Shown here piece by piece: positions 35,606 through 47,399 of a stretch of DNA of 64,000 bases (position 1 is the first letter of the stretch; each line of letters starts with the position of its first letter). The DNA is taken from the NCBI GenBank assembly GCA_034440635.1, contig JAOTON010001490.1:1601501-1665500 (forward strand), given 5' to 3'. Source of the stretch: Lepas anatifera. Lineage: Eukaryota > Arthropoda > Thecostraca > Lepadidae. Under the pieces are notes generated by a model, which made no database searches, was not told the origin of the DNA, and saw nothing but the letters and a program-made list of their open reading frames with translations. A program made the translations under genes and the position numbers.

Positions 35606-36169
35606 GTGACGGGATTGAGCAGATAATTTTCGTGGAGCTCAGGGTATCCCCTTTCAATGGCTTAGGGAAGAACCTCAGTGGTTCTTGACGAAGAAGATGG
35701 ACATTCTCAGAGTAGACGCATAATATAAAGTTTGAGAATCTATCGCTTCTTGAAAGACGGTCATGCTTTCTTCTAAAAAAACGAAAACTAGAAAGGGTTC
35801 TCGCAGAATATTGGTAAGACACCGGCGTGCACTTGTGATTATTTTGAAAAAGTGGCGAATTGAATAAATAAATTAGAAAATAAATAAGCGATTCAACAAA
35901 GAATATAAAGATGCGCTCCAGGACTCGATATGGGAGACAAAGATGCCAGGCACAGAATACCTTAAAGAAGTCCTTAACTCACTTGAATAGGAATCCTAGC
36001 CTAGGTAACCCACGTCCCGGTGATATGGGAGGGGGGATGTTTGACCACCCCTGAGTATTAATCAATTAACACACCTGAGTATTAATCAATCAACACCCAT
36101 GAGTACCAATACAAATCACTTACCCTTATCAAATTCCGCAAATGTCCCCAACATTTTAAGGTTGGGTCC
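35606..36169. other. no gene; short tandem repeat at 36046-36100
   Basis: CCTGAGTATTAATCAAT followed by TAACAC or CAACAC occurs twice in tandem, and GAGTACCAATACAAAT follows. Nothing else was seen. Confidence 0.4.
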
Positions 36170-36400
36170 TCTTAGGTCAGGTTACCAGTGCAGGTCAAGT
36201 GCCCTCACCTCCAAAAATGTTTAAGGTGGCATAAGTAAGAAAAGGGAGAAGATATCTAATTGAAACTTATACCACATATTGGGCCCACCAAGTACTACAA
36301 AATGTATTCCGGATTTTTTTCATATCGATGACGTAGGTTCAGATACAGATCATGACCTCTCCATTGGAAATGCATAGGAAAAAGGAATTGGGTGGTATTT
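36170..36400 (-). mobile_element. family A fragment, inverted
   Basis: It matches the complement of about 15000-15215, with AGGTCAGGTTACCAGTGCAG and CATGACCTCTCCATTGGAAA as guide blocks. Confidence 0.6.
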
Positions 36401-36589
36401 GTGTAGATACAGCGGAAAAAATACATTCATATTCTCCAAATCGTAGTATCCTGGGCCTCTTTTCAGGCTCTTGCAACAATCTTTTACCTGTGACCTCTGA
36501 GAGGTCATATGGGCTCCTTAAGCAGGTTTTCAGACTTGGGTCAATAATTTTTTCAAGGAAATGACGATTAATATTTTATTTTGATACCA

Positions 36590-37010
36590 ATAACTTTAAA
36601 TTGTTATTGCGAGTCGATTGATGTGCATATTCACCATGCTAGACCAGATAGTGGCCTTGACCTGACCTCAGGTCAGGTAATTTTTGTGTTTTGACCTAGT
36701 ATAGCCATATCAGATATCATTAGATTTGCCGTGACAGGGGAAGCGATTAGCACCTAAAAAATCATTCTAACTCAATTCTGCCAGACGCTAGAGCCCTAAA
36801 ACTCTACTCTAACGTGTAGCCTTCTTTGACGTGTCATTACCTCAATATTGACCTGAGCCAAAAGGTGACTGATGTAGTAGCTTCATTAATTTGTATGGGC
36901 TATCCACCAGCGTTCGCGTTTTTTTCGCTATCCCGCATACGAGCCGAGTTCGAGGGGGTGTTTAAAACTCCCCTCCAGGGCGAAGGTAGCTGAGAGGGCC
37001 ACCGGGGTGG
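36590..37010 (+). mobile_element. family H fragment, 3' portion
   Basis: It aligns with 30835-31200 and 63730-64000 (GTCGATTGATGTGCATATTC, TGACCTGACCTCAGGTCAGG, CAATATTGACCTGA). The terminus is decayed near CTCCCCTCCAGGGCG. Confidence 0.6.
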
Positions 37011-37567
37011 GTCATAATGCATATGGTGCAAGACAGTACAGTAAATACACGAGTCTTCACCGATTTTAAGTGCACGTTGGCCTAGGCAGAGCTGCCTGAT
37101 ATTCTTGTACGAGGCTTCATTTTTGGTTTTAATAATATCCATGATTTTCATTGAGTTCGTTAGGGCCATTTTTGCTGTTTAATAAAATTACATTGGGAGC
37201 CCATTTAAACCAGCAACATTTTGCATGAACAGGATTATCAACACACTACCCATGTTTTGCACTACAACAATAATTGCAATTCCCCTCGTTTTTCACCAAA
37301 TGAAAGCAGCTATAATGTTCGTACTTCGCCTCCAGTCATAAGTAATGTCTAAGCAGGGAGAACTTGGGGCACGTTACCAAGTCACGTGCCCATATGTTCC
37401 CGATGAGCTCCATGTATCCGGCTCACGTTTAGGGTTCGGCTGTATTTTCTGAATAACTGCCGAATTATCTGAACAGACCCGTCACAGTGATTGAGACTTC
37501 TATGAAATAATTCTGGATCTGACATGTTTTTTAAACGATGTCGGCAGGGACGTCGCCTCGGAATTCT

Positions 37568-37615
37568 TACTGGGGGGGGGGCGGGCAGGCGATGACCACG
37601 GGAGGGGGCGTGGGA
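37568..37615 (+). other. G-rich tract, possible G-quadruplex
   Basis: A run of ten or more G is followed within 45 bases by GGG, GGGAGGGGG and GGG. Confidence 0.5.
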
Positions 37616-39277
37616 GCAAAGTTTGGGGAATTTCGGCTACCTCTGAAAACGCTACCCACTTTACCCAGAATATTTACATAGGTCCCTGCAGGTAATGAGG
37701 AAGAAATGCAAATAATCTACGTCGAAACTAATTTTTTTGGAAATAACTTCCCCTTGATCCACCGGTTGGGGGGTGCATCGATCTTGTGCGTTTCAGACTC
37801 GTGCATTCCTGAGTAGGGATGAAAATCACCTTGATATGAAGCCGCGTGAAGATTAGGTATGCCGTAGGGATTTTAATTATTTGATTTATTTTCAAGTTTT
37901 ACTTGTATGACCCTTCCAAACATCTTGCAACTGGGGTAAGAATTTAAATACCATCCCATCGGTATTTCAAACATGTTTCTGTGGATGTGGTAAGGACTTT
38001 AAAATGTCCATGGAATAAAGTAGTAGTAAAGGCATTTAGTGAAACCAAGTCTGGTGCTTGAAGGCTGTCACTAGAGTAATACATGGTAAATATAATTGTG
38101 ATCCGCTTCGGGCTGGTCCGAAAGTTGCCCCGACTGATTCGTGTCAATCCGATTGGGAGCCATCATTATCAATCCGAATACAATTGATTTCGGAGAAAAG
38201 ATGGGCAATTGATCACGATGAGAATCCAAAACTCGAATACCAAATTAAAATTTCTCACTAATCCGACCCAATCCCCACATGTTTTGGCGATTCGTTCGTG
38301 GCGCTCTCTAACTGCCGCGCCATTTGAGCGGAATGGCCGCGACTTACAGCTTTCAGCAAATACGTACTTGCTGAGTGCCGGTGGAAAGCGGTGAGTCATG
38401 GCGTGGGCACGGCGGTGGCGCACAGAAACGACCTTCATCTGTCTCAAATGCTCGAGCTATAGATTTTATGGCGTTCCCCAAACAAAGAAACAGTACCTAA
38501 GTAAAGCAGTTCAGCTTCATCAGCAGTCACTTGTGAGGCTTTTCCACGAACCAACAGTTCTAGAAAAATCCACCGCTAGCCCTTACCTTAGCTGCAGTGG
38601 TTCATTAGTTTCTCGTCTTTCGTAGAATCTAGCGGGATTTTAGTCCGTAATCCTTAACACAAAGTGACCAATTTCACCGTGTGCCAATCTCTCAGTATGC
38701 CAGCTGCTGAGCCAGCCATCTCCCGGTTCTGCAGTAAATATGTTTAAGATTTTACGCTTATAAAAGTGTAACACATCTTTCCAAAAACAAATATAATTAA
38801 TCACAATCGACAGAATTGTGTCATCCCAGTCATCCGTGTCATCAGTACTGCGTCATCCCGGATACGGCGGTGCAAGTTCAGTACCCTCGGTGAGCCTGGC
38901 CATGATGGCGATCCGGGTGGGGGTCAGTCAGCCGCTCCATTGACTGGCCGCTCCGCTGCTCAATGATGAGATGGGCCAGCCCCGGCGCACTAGTTGTCCA
39001 GGGTGGGGTCTGCACATGTGTGGCAGTGAGGCCATTGAGACCACACTCAGAACTGGCGCGTCCAGGCACGACGCATAAACACTCAAACGGAGCCGCCGGC
39101 AGCCGACGATATTCCGGGAATTCTGGCTGTGTCAACTCAACACCACCTCACTCCATCTGCCACTCAAACAAGGAGCTCTCACGCCGGAACGCTTTATGAC
39201 AGATTTTCGGTCATTCCGGATCTATTTATGTGCAAGGTATTAAAAAAGACTCACGAGCTATTTTGAGGAACGGGAAT

Positions 39278-39345
39278 GGTTGACTCTGTGGTAGAGCGTC
39301 TGACTCATGTGCCACGGGTTCCGAATTTAAGGCTCAACAGGTTCT
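39278..39345 (+). repeat. tRNA-like SINE head, degenerate
   Basis: TGTGGTAGAGCGTCTGACTC resembles a tRNA A-box and anticodon arm. GGGTTCCGAATTTAAG is a damaged B-box. Confidence 0.45.
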
Positions 39346-40025
39346 CTGGATAATTTCAACCTGGTCCCCAAAAATGTCCGAACATGGTGTAACAGGCAGC
39401 TTCGTCCGAAGCTTGTAGTTCGTGCGTCGTGGACTCAACAATAATATTTCCTCTCTTATTCAGGGCTGCGTAGATGAAAAACTACAAAATTAAGTCACCC
39501 ATAATATTTCGAGCGCATTCCTTTATCAGATCATCAAATTCAAAATTTCAAAATATCAAGGAAATCGTACAGCAAAATATATATTCAGGAAAGCCCTCGA
39601 AACATTATAACATAAATCTAGCATAACATCACTAAAAGTTACATGAATCATTTTTTTCATCTGCACCTGAGCAAGAAGGACTAACAGCATGTTTATCAAT
39701 ATGCCTCACCATCGAAAAAGTGTTTGCTATGAAAACGACTCACTCGTTGCAAACAAAGCAAGAAATAAAAAATATCGTTTTCATAACATATAAATCTTAA
39801 AATCACCAAAACTAGGCGTTGACCATTTCTAGTCTTTTATTTTCAAGAACAGACGCTTGGTTCTGTTCCCTGTATTCTGCCATGACCTGAAAAGGAATAC
39901 ATCAAACCCACACTTATGAATAGAAGGCACGAGATGTAACACTTTTAACCGCGATGAAAATAATTTTCATGCACAGGTCGCACTATTAAATGTCTCCGCA
40001 CTCTGAAAATGTGAGATTTAATTAC

Positions 40026-40152
40026 CTTTCAACGTGAGGCATTTGCGTATCAGCTGCTGTCCCGTGACGTCCAGCTGAGAACGAGGGTGCACCAGGCCCA
40101 CCAGGACGTAGAGGCCACCGGGCCGCAAGAACGAGACGCCGGCGGCAAATAC
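40026..40152 (-). CDS. zinc-dependent alcohol dehydrogenase, exon e
   Basis: The acceptor ACGCGGCAG precedes 40152 and the donor AAAG|GTAATT follows 40026. It enters in phase 0 and leaves in phase 1, with 42 codons. The translation contains GVSFLRPGGLYVLVGLVHPR, the conserved strand-turn-strand after the Rossmann core in medium-chain dehydrogenases, then QQLIRKCLTLK, which leads directly into GVHNY of exon f. Phases match both neighbours. Confidence 0.88.
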
Positions 40153-40918
40153 CTGCCGCGTTGTAGAAGGCAACTCGAGTCAACTGCATTAGTGCAGGGG
40201 GCAACTTCAGCAAACTCCTACGAGAAGGAGACAAAAACTGTTGGGATCAATAAACTGAACAGTGAGATATTCGGAATGCCCTATCGATACTTGAAGCACT
40301 TAACTTCTAGCGCAAGTAAATCCAAGTTTCCGCGTGAAACATTGGAAGTTTGTTCTGAATGTGTGCCCGTGTTTCTCTCTTAGTTCATCATTACTGCCGT
40401 CGCATAACGCCACATGTATACGCCGGTTCATTGGGAAGTGCAGCAAAGTTACGAAATATGGACGGGGGCGTCGCAACTACTGGAAGGGGGATGAACTTTG
40501 ACCTACAGACAGCTGGGAGATGGGGAATTAAAAACAAAGTCAGCACTTCGTAGCTGTTCACGAGAGAACTAGTGATGCAGTTTAAGTACAAAAAATTGGT
40601 AGTATTTGCAACTATTTACGGTGATAAATGGGGAATAAGTCAATATAATCGATTAAGTGCTTCAGTTTTGAGCCAAGGCCACATGGAAGTCTCTCCCTAC
40701 CCCTTTGACGGCATATAAATTGACACTAAAAGGCCTTCCCTGGGAACGATATGAGCTATCACTATAACAACTGTAATTTCACCTTCAACATAGGAGCCAA
40801 TCAAAGCAGAAATCCCTCAAATTAAAAAAGGGTCTGCTGACACTTGCTACATTTATCGAACACAACATTATCTTAAAATTCACTGCACTGCAAGAATCAC
40901 CGTATGAGTTACAGTTAC

Positions 40919-40980
40919 CTTCGGACTTCCGCAGGCCTCGATGACCAGGTCAAAAGAATCATTAAGGTCCCGATTGCAAC
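40919..40980 (-). CDS. zinc-dependent alcohol dehydrogenase, exon d
   Basis: The acceptor CTCTCTCAG ends at 40981 and the donor AAG|GTAACT begins at 40918. The 62-nt exon enters in phase 1 and leaves in phase 0. It reads CNRDLNDSFDLVIEACGSPK. The segment FDLVIEACGSP is the classic beta-strand and turn of the medium-chain dehydrogenase cofactor domain. Confidence 0.9.
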
Positions 40981-41473
40981 CTGAGAGAGGAAGGAAGAGA
41001 AGACATTATCAATAAAAAATGAGCTCCCGACCATCAAAAGTAGAAGCTAGGCCAGGATATGAAGACATTTATGTGAAATAGCATCATATAGTTCAAAAAC
41101 ACCCGGATCAAACTGTTCTTGAAGTCAACCTTCAGCCCTATCCCCTCATTCCTGCGCTGGATACGTCATCGCGTTAGATCACAACATTGTGTGGAGCTAC
41201 AACATATACCGATTCATCCGAGTCGCTACTTGATATTGCTGAATCCCTGAGTCGATGTGTGTCTGGAACGACGTGCAGAACAAAATTTACCTATTATCAA
41301 CCTGTTTGAAATATCTATTAATTAATGCATAAGTCTCTGGCAAAACCCCTCTGCAAAACAAGTTCCCAATCATTGGGATCTTACAATGCACCAACTGCTA
41401 ACGTCATATGGTGTCGCCAACTCCAACGCTGTTAGAAGGATAGGTAAGTTGCGGGTTATGAAATCCTCATTCA

Positions 41474-41549
41474 GTGTTTCCGTCCGGGATTTGAACCCGG
41501 GTCAGCGTCGTGGAGCCCCAACGCTCTACCACAGTGCCTCCGCATCCCC
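41474..41549 (-). repeat. tRNA-derived SINE head or tRNA pseudogene
   Basis: On the minus strand GTGGTAGAGCGTTGG (A-box region) and a perfect T arm CCGGG-TTCAAAT-CCCGG are present. The anticodon loop has eight bases and the acceptor ends do not pair, arguing against a functional tRNA. Confidence 0.6.
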
Positions 41550-42253
41550 TTACTAAACCAAAAAATGAATTTCATTCGGATCAGAAAAATAGATAGGCGC
41601 ACAAAAGTCCGGAAAAATATTGCAGGAGTTTTCGAACAATCATTTGATGATTCATGTATTGAAGATGAAATTCCGAAAAACGAGCAAACAACAAACACTT
41701 TCCGTCTTCAATTTTTGTTCGTTTGGCGCCTGAAGAGAATACAAGTGCTAAAAATGCAACACAAAAAACTAGAAATCAAAGTCTATTCCAGTCCAACAAT
41801 CAGCAAGCGTCCAAACCGGGACATTACGCACTCCCGACGAGTCGATTCAGCCAGAATCGACACCGGTCTCCAGCAAAACAGGCAGAGATGGCCGTCGCCC
41901 CGGCTTGAAGAGTCCTCCGCCGCTCCTCAGGCTGCCGCCCAAACTGATCACCAAGTTTTAAGTGTGGTGAAGTGACGGCAGGTGGAAAACAACACAGCCG
42001 GCAGCGCGTCATCAGCAGCCCATTGTTCTCTCAATTGGTCATTCTCTGAACAAAAGCAGGCGGTTCCGTCCGGCCGCTGCCAGAGTGGAGTAGAAAATGC
42101 CTTTTACACACCAGGGCAGTGAGAGCCAACTTCAGAGCCAACGCTGAACAACTTTTCATACAGAACAACATGAAATGTATCAATACGGATTTCCAGGCGC
42201 GATTTTCAGAACTTTTTAGCTATATGAACCGTGCAGAGACGTTAAACACGTAC

Positions 42254-42422
42254 CTGTTGTTTCATCTGACTGATTAGGCGCGTCTTTTGGCTGCAGTGGA
42301 ATGGCACCGAATTTTCGCGCCATTTCCAGTCGCTCCGGCACCAGGTCGGTGCAGAACACTTCTTTGAAGGCCAAACGGTCGCGAAGGACGGAGCAGGCGA
42401 ACAGCCCCAGCAGGCCCGCGCC
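42254..42422 (-). CDS. zinc-dependent alcohol dehydrogenase, exon c (Rossmann fold)
   Basis: The acceptor TCATCCTCAG ends at 42423 and the donor ACAG|GTACGT begins at 42253. It enters in phase 0 and leaves in phase 1. It starts GAGLLGLFACSVLRD, the glycine-rich dinucleotide-binding loop (G-x-G-x-x-G), followed by FCTDLVPERLEMARKFGA. The aspartate at the end of the second strand (CTD) predicts NAD(H) rather than NADP(H). The preceding exon ends in ...RALVQ, so the junction rebuilds the canonical strand entering the glycine loop. The intron between exons b and c is about 7.3 kb and is full of repeat fragments. Confidence 0.92.
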
Positions 42423-44011
42423 CTGAGGATGAGACATCAAGCAGCGGTGATGCGAGTTCCTCGTACTCATTTGTGGATCACATATAATGAGTAACTGTGC
42501 ACCAATTATGGCTATGGTGTCTTATGACTATGGCTATGGTATTCCCACGAATGACAGCGTTGGAAACAGCGGCAACGTATCATCGTACCAGCATCGAGAG
42601 CCTCTTCGACCCATCGACGTGAGCATAACTTTGGCTTGCTTTTCATTCCCTATACCATACGGACGCAGACAAGTGCCTATGTACAGGTGTATATTCCAAG
42701 CTTGCAACTGGTGTCGCTGAGCGCGTCGTGGCCTCAACTGATGACACGACGCCCCAGCCAACACTTCACTATCACGTCGTAACCTTCGCGTGTTTTTCAG
42801 GATCCTATTGGCTGCCCCATTTCGCGCTGTGGGTCACGGGCGCAGGCCTCGCCCCTCCCCCATTGTTCCCGGTGATCGCCTTGTCCTCGCTACAGGTGCA
42901 ACAGCGTTCGTTGGGTTTTTATATCATGTGCTGCTCTTTAATGTGTTTTTCTTTCTGAACATATGATTGAAAAGCAGGTGTGTTGGAAATGTATGTTCGT
43001 GTTCTCAAAAAGTATCCAGAGCAGAACAAATCATGCGACGGTCTGTATTAAAAATGTGTTTTCACAGTCCTTTTATACCGAAATCATGGTTTTCAACGAC
43101 TTCAGTGGCTGATTTCTGTCAGAATAGCTGTATTAACAGCTACAGCACTAACATGATGGCTGCACCTCGCATTGTCCACTCAGTCTCGTGGCCGGATACA
43201 TATGTACTCATACAATGTATGCATGTATGTGTAGCGACATTTTTTCTATGTAGTGCATTTTTTGCCTCGCTCACTCTTTCTGTGTATATATAAGCTGATG
43301 TTAATGTGTTGCGCCGATGTAGTCCCGGGTTATCTTTAGCTGCGTAGACGCGATCAGTGCCATTGGCTCGGTGTGGGAGGTAAACAGCACCCTTTTTTTT
43401 AGGCTCAGCGCTGCGGATATGCCGCACGCTGGAGGTGACAAATTGGTTCCCCCTTGTTCCCAGTTCCAGCCGAGGTACCGTACTCGGTCTCTTTTTTGGG
43501 GTGCTCACATGATGCTGATGCAGCACTGAGTCCCAGGTCTCAGCTAAGATAGCGCCCCTGGAACAACCGACTTTTTGGCCTCCACCCGTGGGTTGGAGCC
43601 TTTGGGATGCCATGGTTCACATGGTTCTGGCCGCTGAAGGCGGCGGTAAATGGGTCACAAGATAGTGATGACCAGAGCAGAGACCCGCACCCCTGCTCGG
43701 GGACAGAGACGCGGGAAGTGAGCCAATGAGGGCTCAGGAGAGAGGTGTCTGGATCCCAGAGGGGTAGAAAGAGCGTAGCAAAGGACTCTTGGTGCGGAGG
43801 CCGTAGAGGAAGGAGGCTTGACTCCAGGGGACACACGCCGGAGGGTAGGCTGGGAGGACGCGCCAGCGCTGACACAGCCATGTGAGTACAAGAAACGATG
43901 AGCCGTTTCTTCAAAATTCAAAATTTATTTCTCTCTTCCACCGAGCCAAAGGACATGCATTGTTTAAATTGTTAACATTGGGAAATCAGGGCAGGGGAGG
44001 ATATTATTGAG
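42423..44011. other. intronic, no exon; possible old repeat 43380-43920
   Basis: Intron between alcohol dehydrogenase exons b and c. The 43380-43920 block is GC-rich with overlapping open minus frames but no domain. It looks repeat-like. Nothing firm was recognised. Confidence 0.35.
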
Positions 44012-44393
44012 CAGTGGCGGATCCAGGGGGGCAAAAAGGCAATTGCCCCCCCAAACGGAAAAGCTCGGGGCAAAACTATGTTTTTGCCCCCCAAAGCGAT
44101 CGACCTCCTTTTTCCCCCGACTCCTTTTTAGCTTGTAAGCAAAATTTTGGTGCTTCAACTCTCAACTTCAAACAGAATTAAGAAGTTCAGTGGAAATATT
44201 GGGGCTTGGATAGAAAAAAATGTATCTTGAGCCCATATTTTTCACCCCGTGACGTTTTTTTGCTTTTCGTCTCCAGTTCCCAAAATCCTACCGAAAAAGG
44301 CATATTGTAGCGCAATTTGTCACTGCGCGACGTTTTTTTTTGTTTTTTGACTTTGGTTTGCCCTCCCAAACCAACCGGCTAGATCCGCCACTG
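44012..44393 (+). mobile_element. hAT-like MITE, second copy
   Basis: It runs from CAGTGGCGGATCCAGG to AGATCCGCCACTG. The inverted termini are about 12 bp. The interior aligns with 13925-14316 throughout (for example CCAAACGGAAAAGCT and CTTGAGCCCATA). The 8-bp flanks are only partly alike (TTATTGAG and TATGTGAG). Confidence 0.85.
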
Positions 44394-47050
44394 TATGTGA
44401 GTGTATGCCGCGGCAGGCATCTGTGAGTCGGCAATATTAGTTAGGAATGTGCCAAATTATGGAGTGGCTTGAGAACGAAGGGACAGTGGCGCCAAATATA
44501 CGATAACTCGACTCATTTAGTCCTTTGCTAGTGGACTAAATGATTCTTCTAACATGTGTGACTTACTTGCCCGAGAAAAGTGTACAAATATAGGGTATGG
44601 AAAAGCTGTCCAGATTGTTTACTGATTCGCAGATACCGCTGAAAACTTGGGGCAAAGGACGAATGAAATATAACGAGCTGAGCGGAATATGGTTTAACGA
44701 AGGGTAATTTGTTGTATATAAATTTACAGAATGCCTGGACAGAGTTCTATGGTTCTTCCACAGAATAGCAGTTAACTACTTGCCATCTGTTCTAGTAAAT
44801 CTGTCGAATTTAAAAAGGTTCCTATCTGGGGACGGAATTCTCGACGCCATGTTTTTTTTTTTTTTGTTCGTGGCCGGCACATTCGTATGTAAAGTAAATT
44901 TAGCCGACATGTACACAGAGGAATCCTTCGATGCTTTGGTTAGCTGAACATCACACTACATATTGGGTACGTTCGTTTCTCCTTATGAATGTTTTTTTCA
45001 TGGGCGCCAAAACGCAGGCTAATCATGCAATTCAGACTATGTTTGCGGCTGGAGATTGGCTGCGACATTTGTGTGTGTCGAAATCCACTCAACTTAAGTT
45101 TTATCGGGCGACTTTTAGAGTAATCATCATTATGTACTTATCGAACGTCAGTGTATTCCCATAATTCTTGTTTGGGCACAGGGTCTCGTGGAATTATTAC
45201 ATTGTTTAAATTAGTATTTCAAACCGTACCGAGATATTTCATGCTAGAATTAAATCGGCAGTTCAGGGGCAATAGAAATTAGCAGCGAATCAGTATGAGT
45301 TATACGGATATGAGCAGGTGACAAGATGGCGCCTGTTACTAGAACCAGTTCTACGCGGCAACGCTGGATAGTGCTTCCGTTCTTATCGTACCAATTTCTG
45401 TTTTTTAACGTTGTGAGGTTCGGACGTTATGGTATAAATAGAAGGAGATTAAAGGAAACATGTTCGTACACGCTTCTAAACTTTCTTAGGCCGAGGGTGT
45501 AATTTATTCCAGATTGTACTATGGCTATAAGTGACAAATTATGTGAACCAACTATTTTCGTACGATTACGTTTCTCCTCTTGATTGATTTTTAGAGATGA
45601 ACTTCAAGTTTAGCCGGAATTCTGAAAGGCTGATAAGTTTCTTCTCCATACCGGTGCACCGCAAAAACCGGAAAACCCAGTATGAAGCAGGGACGGCTCT
45701 GCGCTCCACACGTCCGCCAGTCGTCCAGTCGCGAGAAAAGCGGGTCACCCTCGTTTCTGTTGTAGATCGCCGCCGCTCTAAATAGCTGTTTGGCATATTT
45801 GTGCGTCGCTCCCCCCTTTCACGCGGGCACGGTTGTCACAGAAGGGGAGCGGCCGAACTCGGTCGCTTCTGTTGTGACGCTTGTGTCCACGGGCGGCGGC
45901 GCAGGTGGCGCCAATAATTGTGGGATGAAACGTAGGCATTCTTTCTATATCTGCAGAGTACGGATGAACCACTTACCGGCATAGTTTAAAGTGGAGTTTC
46001 ATAACCATGAGTAATTTTGGCCAAAAAAGGAATTGTGAAGATGTTGTTTAGAAATCGTTTCCAGCCTGATTTGTCTCGCTCAGAGCCTCCTGGATTAAGT
46101 GTCCGCACGATTTTTAGTTTGAAAGTGAGTGCACAGGTCTGACCACCCTTCAAATCCTGAAGGAGTCCTTCGAAATCACCCCATTTCGGCAATAAAACGA
46201 ATTCTATGTTTTTAATTCAGAACCCCGAACATGCAATAAAAATTACAACTTAGGGAAGGGATAAAGCCCCGCTTTTAGATCCGGCCGCCTGACCGCGTCC
46301 TGGCGCCGGCCGCGTGACCGTCTCGCGCCTGCCAGATACCGTCGCCCGGCGCTCCGGGAGGGTGTTTGTGCCCTCGGGCGCCGTGCCCGCCATCCGCCCA
46401 GGCGGCTGGACAGAGCGGGTTCGCAGGGTGGCCTGTTTTGATCGAGTACACTGTCGGAGGAATGGAGACCGCCGCAGGGTACGCGATTGGGGTAATTAGG
46501 CCTCGAATCGAGAGCGCAAGTTATCAACTTTAGAATCATATATTTTTCGGGTATGATTTCGACCTTAACGGATGTATTAGTGCCCGTGCGGTCACACCAC
46601 CAGTCCGTCGCGTGGTTCGTCTGCAATTAGCGGAGTGCTCAGTCAGTCTACTTCGGGGAGGATTCAACAAAGACGACAGCTGTGTCCAGGGTTAGGAATT
46701 TCGCGCTTATCCGGCATTTTCATTGATACAATATCGTACAATGCCTGAACCACAGATTGGTTCCCTGGATAATGGGAAGGGATAGGTATATGCGTATAGG
46801 AATACCATCCAGAGAACGTCGAATTCAAATTTGCAACACAAAAAAACATGCGAACGGGGAGTCTGGCTGTCTAGGTCCAAACTTTGCCCGCCACTGTTTT
46901 TTTTTTTTTTGCTTGAATAAGTTTTGAGGGAAACATTAATTTCGGTGACTGTATTTAAGGGAACGTTACAAGAAAATCAAGCAGACATCTTCCACAGCCT
47001 GTAGTCACTTTCGGTGATCACATCTAACGGGCTGGATTCGGAGACCTGAT
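44394..47050. other. intronic, no exon recognised
   Basis: Poly-T runs lie at 44851-44866 and about 46897-46911, with GC-rich patches near 45820-45920 and 46270-46440. No splice-supported open segment was found. Confidence 0.35.
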
Positions 47051-47089
47051 TGTTGTTTTAGACGGTGATTTCTGTACGGTGCAATTATT

Positions 47090-47140
47090 TCAATACCCTG
47101 ATGAGGGTAAGTTCGAGCGAAACGTCAGCTGTTAATTCGA
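47090..47140 (+). other. hammerhead-like core words (weak)
   Basis: CTGATGA at 47098-47104 is followed after 14 bases by GAAAC and GTC, the order of hammerhead ribozyme core boxes. Stem II between the boxes pairs poorly, so ribozyme activity is doubtful. Confidence 0.2.
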
Positions 47141-47399
47141 AATTGTAACTTAACGGAAATTATCGGTGTGTCTCACCCGAATGCTACTAAATTACCGAAC
47201 TGTTAGATGGATGCATAATCACTGGCGTGCACTGCAGTGGAAAATGTACGCGTAAACTTGACACCATCTTATGAGGGGATCGGATAAATTTTTAATGACA
47301 TGTCCAGGCCGGGGCACATTAGACGTGAGGCCACTTAGATAGGATTTTAGTGAAGGCTATAGCGAGCAGATAACGATGCTAGGACTAAGTGAGAGGTAT

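Larger units (their letters stand above)
37011..40025. other. intronic, no further exon recognised
   Basis: This lies within the alcohol dehydrogenase intron between exons e and f. It holds a G-rich run (37571-37615), a degenerate tRNA-like sequence (39278-39345) and a GC-rich patch (38860-39140). A well-formed acceptor at 39887 precedes a short open stretch, but its phase does not fit exon e. Confidence 0.4.

Noticed and set aside
38860..39140. Minus-strand frame as dehydrogenase exon
   Set aside because: No GVHNY-type or other family motif. The fitting exon was found at 32189-32343.
39827..39886. Good acceptor followed by a short open stretch ending in TAG, just after dehydrogenase exon e
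   Set aside because: The open frame needs phase 0, but exon e leaves in phase 1. In phase 1 it would stop after 14 residues, and exon f fits the family far better.
41474..41549. Functional tRNA gene
   Set aside because: The T arm is perfect, but the anticodon loop has eight bases and the acceptor stem does not form.
43140..43914. Overlapping minus-strand ORFs of 157 and 124 codons
   Set aside because: No domain, different frames, and the composition suggests an old repeat. There is no support as exons.
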